A stretch of 64,000 nt of DNA from CBDCFV01 sp965216425 (GTDB taxonomy: Bacteria; Chloroflexota; Dehalococcoidia; Lucifugimonadales; UBA3495). A program made the translations under genes and the position numbers. The notes below the pieces were generated by a model, which was not told the origin of the DNA, did not search any database, and was given only the letters and a program-made list of their open reading frames with translations. This document shows, piece by piece, positions 14,504 to 22,998 of this stretch (position 1 is its first letter; every line of letters starts with the position of its first letter). Location of the stretch: the NCBI GenBank assembly GCA_965216425.1, contig CBDCFV010000004.1:186001-250000 (forward strand), written 5' to 3'.

Positions 14504-15931
14504 CTAAATCGGCGGAAGACGATTGTGCCAAGGGGTGGCTTGTTCATAGGCGTGCCCAACGCGTAGGACAGTGGCTTCATCGAAAGGCCGCCCCGCAATT
14601 TGCAGCGCCAGAGGGAGGCCTCCGTCGCCTTCCGAACTGAACCCGCACAGTATCGACATGGCGGTCGTGCCCGTCAGGCTGTAGGGACCGGTGTAACCGC
14701 CCCTGTGCAGGGCCTGCTTTGCCTGCTGCTTACTGGCTACGGTGCCGTCCATCGACATAACCCCCGCCGGTGCGGCGGATGTCGGCTGGATTAGCACGTC
14801 CACGTCCTCCAGTGCGCCCAGTACCTCCCGGCGAACCATGGCCCGTACCTTCTGGGCTTTGTAATACACCGGGGCCGGGATCAGGTTCGCGGTTGAGAAG
14901 GACACCCGTGTGTTGTGGTGGTAGTCCTGAGGCCTCTCCCTAAGCCATTCCGGGTGCAGGCTCACCCTGTCTACGTGAGTAATGGTCCGGATGGCAACCC
15001 CGCAATTGACGCTTAAAGGCAGTGAAACATCCCGCACCTCGGCGCCCAACTCGCTTAACACCCCGGCCGCCGCGATTACGGCGTCTCGCACTCGCGGGTC
15101 CACGCCGGACTTTTCCGGATCCAGATAATCCTGTACCAAACCAACCTTCAACCCCCTTATGTCCCCGGTCAGGGCTTGCCGGTAATCGGGCACCGGTACT
15201 TGCCGGGTGTAGGGGTCCTTGGGATCGTAACCCGCGATGGCCCCAATGGTGGCCGCGCAGTCCTCCACAGTGCGGGATATAGGACCAATGGTGTCGATGG
15301 ACCAGCAGGCCCCGTCGGCCCCGAATCGGCTGACCCGGCCCCAAGTAGGACGCAGCCCCACCAGCCCGCAGAGGGATGCCGGGCCGCGAATCGACCCTCC
15401 GGTGTCCTCTCCCAGAGACGTGGCGCACAGCCGGGCGGCAGTGGCCGCGCCCGATCCGGTGCTGGAGGTGCCGGGGTCGCGCGACAGGTCCCAAGGGTTG
15501 CGCGCCGGGCCTTTGAAGGAACTGAACGAATCACCTATGGCGAACTCGCTCATGTTGGTCTTTCCGATTATGACCGCGCCGGCTTCCTTCAACTTGGCTA
15601 CGACGGTTGCGTCTTCGGTCGGGATGAAGTCCGCTCTTATCTTAGAGGCGTCGGTGGTTAGAATACCCGTCGTGTGGACTTGGTCCTTTACGGCAACGGG
15701 AATCCCATGCAGGGGGCCGCGGTACCGGCCCTGTTGTATTTCCTGCCCGGCTTGGCGGGCCTGCTGCACGGCCTCATCGGCGCATACGGTTATGTAGGCA
15801 TTGACTTTGGGACCGACTTGTTCGATGCGGTCCAAGTAAGCATGCAGAGCCTCCTCCGGTGAGACCTGCCGTGCCTCGATCAAGGAGGCCAATTGCGTTG
15901 CTGAAAGGAAGGGTATATCAGCCTGTTCCAT
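14504..15931 (-). CDS. amidase (amidase-signature family, GatA/AtzE-like)
   Basis: 475 residues. The Ser-cisSer-Lys catalytic triad region is visible: Lys in VAVKDQVHTT (about 82), the glycine/serine-rich GTSSTGSGAA (about 155) and the nucleophile Ser in GEDTGGSIRGPASL (about 180). The start ATG follows the stop of a small GatC-like gene by one base, so the two form an operon. GatB is not adjacent, so a role in tRNA amidation is unlikely from this locus; the pair resembles AtzG-AtzE type hydrolases that act on small amides. The substrate cannot be told from the sequence. Confidence 0.9.
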   Translation of the reverse strand: MEQADIPFLSATQLASLIEARQVSPEEALHAYLDRIEQVGPKVNAYITVCADEAVQQARQAGQEIQQGRYRGPLHGIPVAVKDQVHTTGILTTDASKIRADFIPTEDATVVAKLKEAGAVIIGKTNMSEFAIGDSFSSFKGPARNPWDLSRDPGTSSTGSGAATAARLCATSLGEDTGGSIRGPASLCGLVGLRPTWGRVSRFGADGACWSIDTIGPISRTVEDCAATIGAIAGYDPKDPYTRQVPVPDYRQALTGDIRGLKVGLVQDYLDPEKSGVDPRVRDAVIAAAGVLSELGAEVRDVSLPLSVNCGVAIRTITHVDRVSLHPEWLRERPQDYHHNTRVSFSTANLIPAPVYYKAQKVRAMVRREVLGALEDVDVLIQPTSAAPAGVMSMDGTVASKQQAKQALHRGGYTGPYSLTGTTAMSILCGFSSEGDGGLPLALQIAGRPFDEATVLRVGHAYEQATPWHNRLPPI

Positions 15932-15932
15932 C

Positions 15933-16121
15933 TCATACCTCCATATCGGGCAGAATAAGGGGAACGGGCTCGACGGCGTTGACGCCGGGTATGTCCAGCG
16001 CGTCCATCATTTCCAGCATGGCGTTCAGGCTGTGCGCTACCTCCGTCAACTCCGGTCCATCCAGTTCCAAGCCAACGGCGTATCCCATGGCCTGTACTTC
16101 CGCGTCGGTCAAGTCCCTCAC
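15933..16121 (-). CDS. GatC/AtzG-like small amidase subunit
   Basis: 62 residues: LTDAEVQAMGYAVGLELDGP then ELTEVAHSLNAMLEMMDALD and PLILPDMEV. This fits the DUF4089/GatC-like helical partner that wraps around amidase-signature enzymes. A single base separates its stop from the amidase start, suggesting coupled synthesis. It is shorter than GatC (about 95 residues) and closer to AtzG in size. Confidence 0.75.
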   Translation of the reverse strand: MRDLTDAEVQAMGYAVGLELDGPELTEVAHSLNAMLEMMDALDIPGVNAVEPVPLILPDMEV

Positions 16122-16476
16122 GACAAACTCCTTACATTTCCCAGGTTGTTGAGGGCGGGCTGGGGCGACGGCTCCAATTCTATAGCCGCCCCCGGCGGTG
16201 TCAAGCTACTATACACCCCCGCGAACGCGGGGGGAGGCGTTTCTTCGGGGGAGGAAGGTCCCCGATGCGCCTTCCCTGCGAAGGCGGGAAGCCAAGTCCT
16301 GGCGATGGATTCCCGCCTGATTGGGGAAGAACTGTGGGAATTAGTGGATATTATCCGGGGATGATTTTACTATGCTCAATGCCTTCAGGCTTGGCCTGGC
16401 GAATCAGCCCACGACTAGCTGGCAACTGTGGTAATATGCGCTTGACCATAGTCTACATTAGGGTAGCAAGGACGTC
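16122..16476. other. intergenic with palindromic repeat elements
   Basis: Contains hairpins built on the same 'cccgcc..gcggg' theme that recurs across the window (for example around 16205-16235 and 16272-16318). Divergent promoters for the amidase operon and the oxidoreductase gene must lie here but no consensus site stands out. Confidence 0.45.
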
Positions 16477-17547
16477 ATGAAATTCGGACTGATGTATGAA
16501 ATCCAGATTCCCGAACCCCATTACCCTGGAATTGAAGCGGAGCGGTACAAGCAGATTTTGGCGCAGGTAGACTTGGCCGACGAGGTGGGCTTCGACTACC
16601 TCTGGACGGTAGAACACCACTTCCTGCGAGAGTTTTCCCACTGTTCCGCGCCGGAAGTGCTGTACGGCGCCATTTCCCAGCGGACCAAGCGCATCCGCAT
16701 CGGCCACGCAGTGGCGTTGCTGCCGAGCCAGTACAACCACCCGGTCAGGGTGGCGGAGCGGGCCGCAGTGCTGGACATTTTGAGCGATGGCCGCATGGAC
16801 CTCGGCACCGGGCGCTCCACCACTCTGATTGAGATGGACGGCTTCGAGGTTGACCCGGAAGAGACCCGAGCCCAGTGGCGGGAAGCCATCGGCATGATCC
16901 CCAAGATGTGGACCGAAGACCCCTTCTCCCACCAAGGGGAGTTCTTCAACATCCCGGAGCGGTCGGTAATCCCCAAGCCGGTGCAACAACCCCATCCGCC
17001 CATGTGGGTGGCCTGTAGCCAGCCGGACTCATTCCGCCAAGCGGGCGAGTTGGGCCTTGGTGTGTTGTGCTTCAACCTGGGCGGCTATGCCCAGATGGAA
17101 GAGCGGGTCGCCGTTTACAGAGAGGCCGTCAAGAACGCCAACCCCGTGGGTTCCTTCGTGAACAACCAAGTCGCCGCCCTGTGCATCGTCCACTGCGCCG
17201 AAGACGATGAGGAAGCACAGCGGGTTGGCGGCCCGGAAGGGGCGTGGTTCGTGCAGCAGGCCGAGAACTTGTACGCCCCATGGGCCGGCCGGCAGGTGCC
17301 CGACTCCTACAAGTTCGCCGTCGACGCCGTCCAAACCGAGCGGGCCGACAAAACAGTGGAGGACCATCTAGCCTCGGGGGCATTCGCCATGGGCAACCCG
17401 GACACCATCATCGAGGTTATGAAGAAGTATCAAGAGGCGGGCGTGGACCAAGTGCTCTGCTTCGTCCAACCCGGCAGGCTGGAACACACCCGCATCATGG
17501 ACTCCATCAAGCTGATGGGCCGCCACGTAATACCTTACTTCCACTAA
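16477..17547 (+). CDS. LLM-class flavin/F420-dependent oxidoreductase
   Basis: 356 residues of the luciferase-like monooxygenase TIM-barrel family. Typical features: MKFGLMYEIQ at strand 1, the WTVEHHFL segment near residue 45, GHAVALLPSQYNHPVRVAER (substrate/flavin wall), DILSDGRMDLGTGRST, and the late DTIIEVMKKYQEAGVDQVL helix. Such enzymes use reduced FMN or F420 to oxidise small organic molecules; an F420 reductase gene is present at 20.4-21.0 kb, which makes F420 plausible. The gene is monocistronic, ending at a hairpin (17578-17600). Confidence 0.92.
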   Translation: MKFGLMYEIQIPEPHYPGIEAERYKQILAQVDLADEVGFDYLWTVEHHFLREFSHCSAPEVLYGAISQRTKRIRIGHAVALLPSQYNHPVRVAERAAVLDILSDGRMDLGTGRSTTLIEMDGFEVDPEETRAQWREAIGMIPKMWTEDPFSHQGEFFNIPERSVIPKPVQQPHPPMWVACSQPDSFRQAGELGLGVLCFNLGGYAQMEERVAVYREAVKNANPVGSFVNNQVAALCIVHCAEDDEEAQRVGGPEGAWFVQQAENLYAPWAGRQVPDSYKFAVDAVQTERADKTVEDHLASGAFAMGNPDTIIEVMKKYQEAGVDQVLCFVQPGRLEHTRIMDSIKLMGRHVIPYFH

Positions 17548-17577
17548 GCCTGTGCGACCGTCCTTGGCGTAAGAAAG

Positions 17578-17604
17578 CCCCCTCCTTAACAAAGAGGGGG
17601 TTCA
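17578..17604. terminator. bidirectional terminator between convergent genes
   Basis: CCCCCTC/GAGGGGG hairpin with a nine-base loop. It lies between the plus-strand oxidoreductase and the minus-strand desulforedoxin-like genes, with T-rich sequence on both outer sides. Confidence 0.7.
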
Positions 17605-17668
17605 TTGTTTGTCCGGTTTGTCCTGCCTGGCGGCAGGCCCAGCTTCGGCGTTGCATCGCCCCGGGGAT

Positions 17669-17812
17669 TTAATCGGAGGACGGGAGTTTGCGGGGTTCCT
17701 GCAACTCCATATCGGCGTCGCAGCAGTTGATGACTCCTTCGCCGGTCTTGGTGCACAGCACGCTGCTGCCGCAATTACCGCAAACGTACCGTTTTCCCAG
17801 TTCGTTAGCCAT
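17669..17812 (-). CDS. desulforedoxin-like protein 1
   Basis: 47 residues beginning MANELGKRYVCGNCGSSVLC. Cysteines 11, 14, 30 and 31 reproduce exactly the C-x2-C-x15-C-C spacing of desulforedoxin and of the N-terminal domain of desulfoferrodoxin, which bind one iron through four cysteine sulfurs. An additional Cys20 is present. The start ATG has AGGAGG 8 bases upstream. The second copy lies 50 bp upstream on the same strand, so they are probably one operon. Role: small iron-sulfur-type electron carrier or metal-binding protein; the partner is unknown. It is too short for most gene finders and easily missed. Confidence 0.82.
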   Translation of the reverse strand: MANELGKRYVCGNCGSSVLCTKTGEGVINCCDADMELQEPRKLPSSD

Positions 17813-17862
17813 TGATTAGCCCTCCTGTGGACTGGCGGGTATTGGTTTACCGTGAATCCAAC

Positions 17863-17979
17863 TTACTTCTGTTGCATCGGTTGGTTGCAACAATTCATCG
17901 AGCCCTCGCCGCCCTTGGTGACTATGAACTCTGATCCGCATTGTGCGCAAAAATACCGTTTTCCTGTCTGGTTGGCCAC
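17863..17979 (-). CDS. desulforedoxin-like protein 2
   Basis: 38 residues starting at a GTG with GGGAG 8 bases upstream: VANQTGKRYFCAQCGSEFIV, then TKGGEGSMNCCNQPMQQK. Cys11, 14, 30 and 31 give the same iron-binding spacing as its neighbour, and the length is almost that of classical desulforedoxin (36-37 residues). It shares GKRY-C-x2-CGS and the G-E-G-x3-NCC core with the downstream gene, indicating a tandem duplication with divergence. No desulfoferrodoxin catalytic domain is present in either. Confidence 0.82.
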   Translation of the reverse strand: MANQTGKRYFCAQCGSEFIVTKGGEGSMNCCNQPMQQK

Positions 17980-18096
17980 CTGATCAACTCCCTGCTATCA
18001 AGCCTGAATTTATCAACACATTATAAAGACGCCCAACTTGCCGTTCAACGTTACCGCGGTCCGTTGCGAGTCAACATTGGTGGGAACGCCTCAAGT

Positions 18097-18543
18097 TTAA
18101 CTCCCAATAGCCTCCGCGGGTTTAAACCGCACCAGAAAGCTGCCCTCTCCCAAGGGCACTCCGTCCAGCAATATGGCGGCCACGTGGGACCCCTCCCGCT
18201 GCACCGGGATTCTAAACAGCTTGATCCACCGTTGGAATAGTATTCCCTCTTCCCACTCGATGCGTTGGGGAGGAGGTGGGTCCAAAGGCGAGCCGGGTGC
18301 TTTGATTGCCACCAACAGGTGGTGCGTTCCGGGAGCGGCGCCGCCGATACAGAAGGCCAATTGAAGGTCGACTTCCGCTACAACAGGACCCTCGCCTTCC
18401 TCAGCATCTTTCGAAACAGGGAGGTCGATCAGGTCGACTAATTCCTTCAGGACGATATTTCCGTCCGGTAGCTCTTCCGTGTCACGGCAAAAAAGAGCGT
18501 ATTTCAGATATGCGTCACCCTGGTCGCTCGCCAAACGGGACAC
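18097..18543 (-). CDS. hypothetical protein (DUF6941-like)
   Basis: 148 residues. The start YLKYALFCRDTEELPDGNIV and the later EVDLQLAFCI..PGTHHLLVAI and IPVQREGSHVAAILLDGVPL sections resemble the DUF6941 family, beta-rich proteins of unknown function found in many bacteria. The ATG at 18543 has AGGAG (AAAGGAGTG) upstream. It is monocistronic. Family assignment is from memory of the pattern and is moderately sure. Confidence 0.65.
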   Translation of the reverse strand: MSRLASDQGDAYLKYALFCRDTEELPDGNIVLKELVDLIDLPVSKDAEEGEGPVVAEVDLQLAFCIGGAAPGTHHLLVAIKAPGSPLDPPPPQRIEWEEGILFQRWIKLFRIPVQREGSHVAAILLDGVPLGEGSFLVRFKPAEAIGS

Positions 18544-18740
18544 TCCTTTCTAGGGCGCCATCGGAGAATCATTCAACGCCACAAACCTAATTCTAGCATT
18601 ATGTCGAATTGACGCAACACGGGTCACTGCGTTCCGGACGGAATGCGGCATTGCCAAACACTTCCATAATTGAGAAACTAGCCCATGATAAGTCGCCCTT
18701 AAATCCAAGAAGCCAATCCGATCGGAGGAGGCAAGCCGTT

Positions 18741-19367
18741 ATGGCGCTGAGCGAAGAGAAATTCAACCAAGGAATGTCTCCCCAAGAGTACCTGGAACAA
18801 GTCAAAGTCAACAAACAGCCGATCACGGATATCTACAACGCTGTGCAGATACCCCCCGGGACTACGTCCATTTTCGACGGTCTTGATGAGCCGCTGCGGT
18901 TGGCTGTCTTCACCGCAGATTGGTGCGGCGACGCGGTAAGTACCTCTCCGGTCATCATGCGCTTGGCCGAGAGCACGCCGGGCCTCAACATACAGGTGTT
19001 CAACCGGGACGAAGAGTTGGAACTGACCAACAGCTTCCTTCCAGAGAACCGGGCCGGCACGGTGCCGGTGTTCGTGGTGATGGACTCTTCCATGAACGAG
19101 ATAGCCAGGTTCGTCGAAACTGCCATCGAGTTGGTCCCTACCCTTGACGCCATGGATGAAGCCATCGCCAAAGAGATTGCCAACGAGAGCGAAGAGAACG
19201 CTCGGACGCTGGGCCGGGGCAAAAGGACCGCTTTCAGAGTGTCCCATGCCCAGGAATGGGGGAACGTCATACTGGAAGCCTTCAATCGTACCGTATCCGA
19301 AGGCCTGAGCTTGCCCCAGGAGCAACGTCCCGCGGTCGGCGGCACCAAGTGGCCTCCTGAACCGTAA
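18741..19367 (+). CDS. thioredoxin-like protein
   Basis: 208 residues from the ATG at 18741, preceded by GGAGGAGG; the frame is open further upstream but without start signals. A thioredoxin fold is indicated by RLAVFTADWCGDAVSTSPVI near residue 60 and GTVPVFVVMD (cis-Pro loop) near 110. The active site is WCGDA, so only the first Cys of the usual CxxC pair is present, as in many thioredoxin-like proteins in which the second Cys is lost. The C-terminal half is helical and acidic. Likely role in redox or in binding a thiol; no partner is evident. A terminator follows. Confidence 0.82.
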   Translation: MALSEEKFNQGMSPQEYLEQVKVNKQPITDIYNAVQIPPGTTSIFDGLDEPLRLAVFTADWCGDAVSTSPVIMRLAESTPGLNIQVFNRDEELELTNSFLPENRAGTVPVFVVMDSSMNEIARFVETAIELVPTLDAMDEAIAKEIANESEENARTLGRGKRTAFRVSHAQEWGNVILEAFNRTVSEGLSLPQEQRPAVGGTKWPPEP

Positions 19368-19395
19368 GCCGTTATTACCCCTTGGTTAAAACACG

Positions 19396-19443
19396 GGACC
19401 CGTCCCAGCGGGAATAAAGCCCGGTAGGCGGGTCCTGTTTTGT
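19396..19443 (+). terminator. probable rho-independent terminator
   Basis: GGACCCG (19396-19402) pairs with CGGGTCC (19429-19435), followed by TGTTTTGT. The loop contains a second smaller stem. It follows the thioredoxin-like gene by about 30 bp. Confidence 0.65.
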
Positions 19444-19492
19444 ACAATAAGTCGAGGGTCTCGTTAAGGCTTGCGAATGAGGTGCGTTTTAC

Positions 19493-19756
19493 ATGCCGAA
19501 CCAAATTATCGACATGAGCGACATGGCTGCGGTTTTTTCGGTGACCGACCAGATGGGCATTCATCGCGAGTCGGTGAGAGTGGAGTTGTCCAAGGAAGAC
19601 CCCGGCTCAATAGGGCGGACAGGGGACAACATCATTGAAATAACCCTCCCTGAGACTGAACTCCTCGAAGAGTTCACCGCCCGCCTTCAGACAGAGTTGG
19701 AGGCTATGGGCTACGAGGCGCAAGAGGCAGAGGAAGACGAGGACGATTTTGTCTAA
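19493..19756 (+). CDS. small acidic hypothetical protein
   Basis: 87 residues, strongly acidic at the C-terminus (EAQEAEEDEDDFV). The beginning (MAAVFSVTDQMGIHRESVRV) and the middle (NIIEITLPETELLEEFTARL) suggest a small alpha/beta fold. The start ATG has no strong ribosome site. It ends 12 bp before the convergent gene. No family recognised. Confidence 0.6.
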   Translation: MPNQIIDMSDMAAVFSVTDQMGIHRESVRVELSKEDPGSIGRTGDNIIEITLPETELLEEFTARLQTELEAMGYEAQEAEEDEDDFV

Positions 19757-19768
19757 TAGCCCAGCGCC

Positions 19769-20311
19769 CTACGGGTCGTCGTCGCGCCACTCAAAGTTCA
19801 GCGTCGTGTAGCGGACGAACACCCCGCCGCCGGGCGCTCCCAGCGGCCCGTTGGCTGCCAGGACAGCGATTGTGTGCTGCCCTCCCGGTTGCGGGGCATC
19901 GGTCACCAACACCCGTTGCGGCCGGTTAAAGCCCTCGACCGTGCCCCGTTCCCGGTTGCACTCCCCGTCAACCCAGACTTCACCGTAGTCGTCGACGCAC
20001 GTCTCAAACTGGACCCGGGTGCGGGAGACGTCGCGGCCGCCCACAGTTTCTGGCAACGTAATCCTGATTCGGTACCAGATAAACGCGAACCCGGTAACGT
20101 AATCGGAACCCGTCTTGGCCCAAGCCCCAACGTCCGGGCATACATCCCAGGACGAATCGTCGTAGTCCGGCAGCCGAGCCGGGCTGCCCTCCACTCCCTG
20201 CGCCATCCCATGATTGGGTGCTCCGGGAATGTACCCTTGGCCAGACTTCCACTGGGCATTGACTTGCGCTAAGCCGTCGGGATGGTTCAGGTCTATGCTA
20301 ATGCGCGGCAT
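19769..20311 (-). CDS. galactose-binding (GH2 sugar-binding-like) jelly-roll protein
   Basis: 180 residues. The order of motifs, DDSSWDVCPDVGAWAK, then GFAFIWYRIRITLPE, VDDYGEVWVDGE and HTIAVLAANGPLGAPGGGVF, is that of the galactose-binding-like jelly-roll domains that precede glycoside hydrolase family 2 enzymes. No catalytic domain follows, so it is a stand-alone binding module. There is no signal peptide, so it is cytosolic. The ligand is unknown. Confidence 0.7.
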   Translation of the reverse strand: MPRISIDLNHPDGLAQVNAQWKSGQGYIPGAPNHGMAQGVEGSPARLPDYDDSSWDVCPDVGAWAKTGSDYVTGFAFIWYRIRITLPETVGGRDVSRTRVQFETCVDDYGEVWVDGECNRERGTVEGFNRPQRVLVTDAPQPGGQHTIAVLAANGPLGAPGGGVFVRYTTLNFEWRDDDP

Positions 20312-20355
20312 GGCCGCCTCCTTTGTAGTCCCTACCGACCGGAGTACGGGGTAGA

Positions 20356-21003
20356 TTACAAGCCTGTAATCTTGATACCGGCGTGGATTTTGTAGATGCG
20401 GTTGATGTTGACCAGCATTGGCGTTATCTGCTCGACGTACTTGGCGTTGGCCAATGCTCCGCCGTCCACTGGACGCAACTCAGGGATTTTCTTCACCAAC
20501 TCCATCACTAGTTCCTTGGCGTCCTGGTGGTCGGAGCACACAACGACATCTCCCTCCATCGCCGTTCCAAGATGCTGTAACTCTTCGGCGCTGACGTTCT
20601 GGAAGGCGGCTACCACCTTGGCGTCTGGAAGAAGGTCCTGGGCTTCCTGGGCGGCAGACCCTGCTTCCACTTCCACCGCACTGGCGCCGCGACCTCTCTG
20701 GAAGGCCATGGGGGCGACACAGTCGACCACTATCTTACCGGCCAACGCGTCCCGCAACGGCTCCAAAGTGGGCTTCTGTCCTTCGTACGGGAAAGTCAGA
20801 AACACAACATCAGCCTGCCCCGCTGCGCCGGCGTTATCCGCACTCTCGATTCGACTACCCGATGCGGCGGCCTTTAGTTCGTCCGCCGCCGCAGACGCTC
20901 TGCCGGCATCGCGGGAACCGATAATAGCCACTTCCCCGGCCGCGGCCAGCCGCAACGCTAGGCCTTTGCCTTCCGGTCCGGTGCCGCCCAGGAATGCTAA
21001 CAT
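20356..21003 (-). CDS. npdG: NADPH-dependent F420 reductase
   Basis: 215 residues from the ATG at 21003, which has AGGAG 7 bases upstream; the frame continues upstream without a start signal. The N-terminus MLAFLGGTGPEGKGLALRLA is the GGTG-x2-G dinucleotide-binding loop characteristic of F420H2:NADP oxidoreductases, followed by SRDAGRASAAADEL. Later PYEGQKPTLEPLRDALAGKI and VAAFQNVSAEEL also fit. The enzyme moves hydride between F420 and NADP, which implies that this organism uses coenzyme F420, likely by LLM oxidoreductases such as the one at 16.5 kb. It is followed upstream by an SDR gene on the same strand. Confidence 0.88.
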   Translation of the reverse strand: MLAFLGGTGPEGKGLALRLAAAGEVAIIGSRDAGRASAAADELKAAASGSRIESADNAGAAGQADVVFLTFPYEGQKPTLEPLRDALAGKIVVDCVAPMAFQRGRGASAVEVEAGSAAQEAQDLLPDAKVVAAFQNVSAEELQHLGTAMEGDVVVCSDHQDAKELVMELVKKIPELRPVDGGALANAKYVEQITPMLVNINRIYKIHAGIKITGL

Positions 21004-21067
21004 GCAATTTCTCCTTTGATTCAAGCCACTGAATGATCGGGCTTCGACCCGGTAGATACAGTTACGA

Positions 21068-21859
21068 TCAGAGCACTGACCGGACCAAGCCACCGTCTAC
21101 CAGGATGGTGGTGCCGGTGATGTAGCTGGACTTGCTGGATGCCAGAAACGCTACCAAGTGTGCCAGCTCTTCGGGCTGGCCCACCCGGCCCAAGGCGGTT
21201 TCAGCAGCTCTCTCCGCCAACGCTTCCTCTACCGGGATGCCCAGTTCGTTGGCTCGGGAGGTCACGTTGGACAGCATACGGTCGCTGAGGATGGAGCCGG
21301 GGCATACGTTATTGACCAGTATGTTGTCCCGTCCAACCTCGTCCGCCAGGCTCTTGGCGTAGGCCACGACGCCCATCCGGGTAGCCCCGGACAGCGCCAG
21401 GTTAGGGATGGGCTGGTACACCGTGCTGGCCAGGATGTTGATGATGCGGCCGCCGCCCTGCCTCCGCATGTGAGGAAGAGCCTCGCGGCACATTCGGGCG
21501 AAAAACAGCAGTGACCGTTGCACTGCGGTTTCCCACTGCTCTTCATCGGCAGTGGCGGCCCGGGCCAACGGAGGCCCGCCGGAGTTGTTGATCATTATGT
21601 CCAAGCCCCCAAACCGCTCCACCGTAGCGGCCACCAACGCTTGGATAGTTTCATGCTTGTCCAAGTCGCCCGGAAATTCCAGGACATCCGCTCCGGTGTT
21701 TTGGCGAATCTCTTCGGCGGCTTGATGAAGGTCAGCCTCGGTGCGGCTGCATACAGTGACCTGTACCCCTTCCTGGGCCAAAACGTCGGCGCAGGCTCGC
21801 CCCAACCCTTTGCTTGCGCCGCCGACTATAGCCACTTTGCCTTTCAATTCCAGGTCCAT
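21068..21859 (-). CDS. SDR-family oxidoreductase with an altered catalytic motif
   Basis: 263 residues from the ATG at 21859 (GAGG 5 bases upstream). The Rossmann start VAIVGGASKGLGRACADVLA, the NNSGG motif and the C-terminal YITGTTILVDGG are standard for short-chain dehydrogenases. However, at the place of the usual Tyr-x3-Lys the sequence reads S-G-A-T-R (in LALSGATRMG), so both catalytic residues differ, although the upstream Ser (ILAST) is kept. A subgroup of SDRs related to 3-oxoacyl reductases has this form. Substrate unknown. Probably co-transcribed with the F420 reductase 64 bp downstream. Confidence 0.85.
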   Translation of the reverse strand: MDLELKGKVAIVGGASKGLGRACADVLAQEGVQVTVCSRTEADLHQAAEEIRQNTGADVLEFPGDLDKHETIQALVAATVERFGGLDIMINNSGGPPLARAATADEEQWETAVQRSLLFFARMCREALPHMRRQGGGRIINILASTVYQPIPNLALSGATRMGVVAYAKSLADEVGRDNILVNNVCPGSILSDRMLSNVTSRANELGIPVEEALAERAAETALGRVGQPEELAHLVAFLASSKSSYITGTTILVDGGLVRSVL

Positions 21860-22010
21860 ATCTACCTCTTTCGCTGCGCCTCGTGAGGGAGGCTGCGGCT
21901 CGATTGGGCCACGGCGATTATACCAGCCTGCCTTGCCCCGGCCAATGTCCCAGATACCCACCGACAATAATGGGTTGACCGCCTGTGTATGCTGTTCTAC
22001 CCTTGCCGTC

Positions 22011-22970
22011 ATGGCAGGTGAGATAACTTTGCAGCAATTCGACGAGGCATTAACCAAGGAAATAGAACGTCACGCGGTGGACTTGGCTCGCGGCGCGGGG
22101 CGGATTCTGGCCGGGCACTTCGGACGGCAGATTGCCGTCGAGTACAAAGACAAGAAAGAGCGGGACCCGGTGACCCAGGTCGACAAGGCTTGCCAGGAAT
22201 ACTTGGTCTCAGAGATCATGAAACGTTTCCCCGATCATGGCATCCTTGGTGAAGAAACGGCGAACAAGGAGGAACAAGAGTCGGAAGCGCCTGCGCGCGA
22301 CATTCTATGGGTGTTGGACCCGTTGGACGGGACAACCAATTTCCTGAACGGCCTGCCGGTTTTCGCCTCGTCCATCGGTGTACTGTACCGGGGTAGGCCA
22401 ATCGTGGGAGCCCTGTACGTGCCTTGGCCGACGGTCAGCGGCGGGTTTGTCCTGCATTGTTCCAAGGGCAATGGATGCTTCGCCGACGATGAACCGGTCT
22501 CGGTTTACGAGACTGAAGAACCAACCCCCAATAGGCTTATAGGAGTGCCCGGCTATTTCGGGGTCGCCAACCGTTTTTCCAAGCGGCTGGCCGATAAAGC
22601 CGGCGAGCCCAGGACCACCGGCAGCATTGCCTACGAGCTGGCCATGACCGCCCGGGGCGTGATGCAGTACGCAATCTTCGGCGCACCAAGGCTATGGGAC
22701 ATGGCCGGAGGGGCCTTGGCCGTCGTGGAGGCGGGCGGCACAGTAATGACCCGTTTTCGCGGCGACAAGCAGTGGCATCCGCTTGATAGTTTGGTCCCAT
22801 CGTGGGACCAAAAAACTCCCACCATGAAGGAGTTGCGCGGCATGACCGCGCCGCTGGTGGCCGGCAACAAGCACCTGGCCCCCCTGGTAGCCAACAACGT
22901 CCGCCGCCGGTTCAGCTTGAAGGCCAAGCTGCGGCCGCTGGTGCGGGCGTTTCGTAAGAGGCGGACTTAG
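22011..22970 (+). CDS. inositol monophosphatase-family protein
   Basis: 319 residues. Metal-binding motifs of the family are present: GILGEET (the E-E pair), WVLDPLDGTTNF and, near the end, RLWDMAGGALAVVEAGG. These position two or three Mg ions for hydrolysis of phosphate monoesters (inositol phosphates, fructose 1,6-bisphosphate or PAP). The ATG at 22011 is chosen because the upstream frame overlaps the divergent SDR gene; the SDR and this gene share a 150-bp divergent promoter region. A basic C-terminal tail (VRAFRKRRT) is unusual. Confidence 0.9.
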   Translation: MAGEITLQQFDEALTKEIERHAVDLARGAGRILAGHFGRQIAVEYKDKKERDPVTQVDKACQEYLVSEIMKRFPDHGILGEETANKEEQESEAPARDILWVLDPLDGTTNFLNGLPVFASSIGVLYRGRPIVGALYVPWPTVSGGFVLHCSKGNGCFADDEPVSVYETEEPTPNRLIGVPGYFGVANRFSKRLADKAGEPRTTGSIAYELAMTARGVMQYAIFGAPRLWDMAGGALAVVEAGGTVMTRFRGDKQWHPLDSLVPSWDQKTPTMKELRGMTAPLVAGNKHLAPLVANNVRRRFSLKAKLRPLVRAFRKRRT

Positions 22971-22998
22971 GGGACCCGCTACGATACTATCGGGGAAC

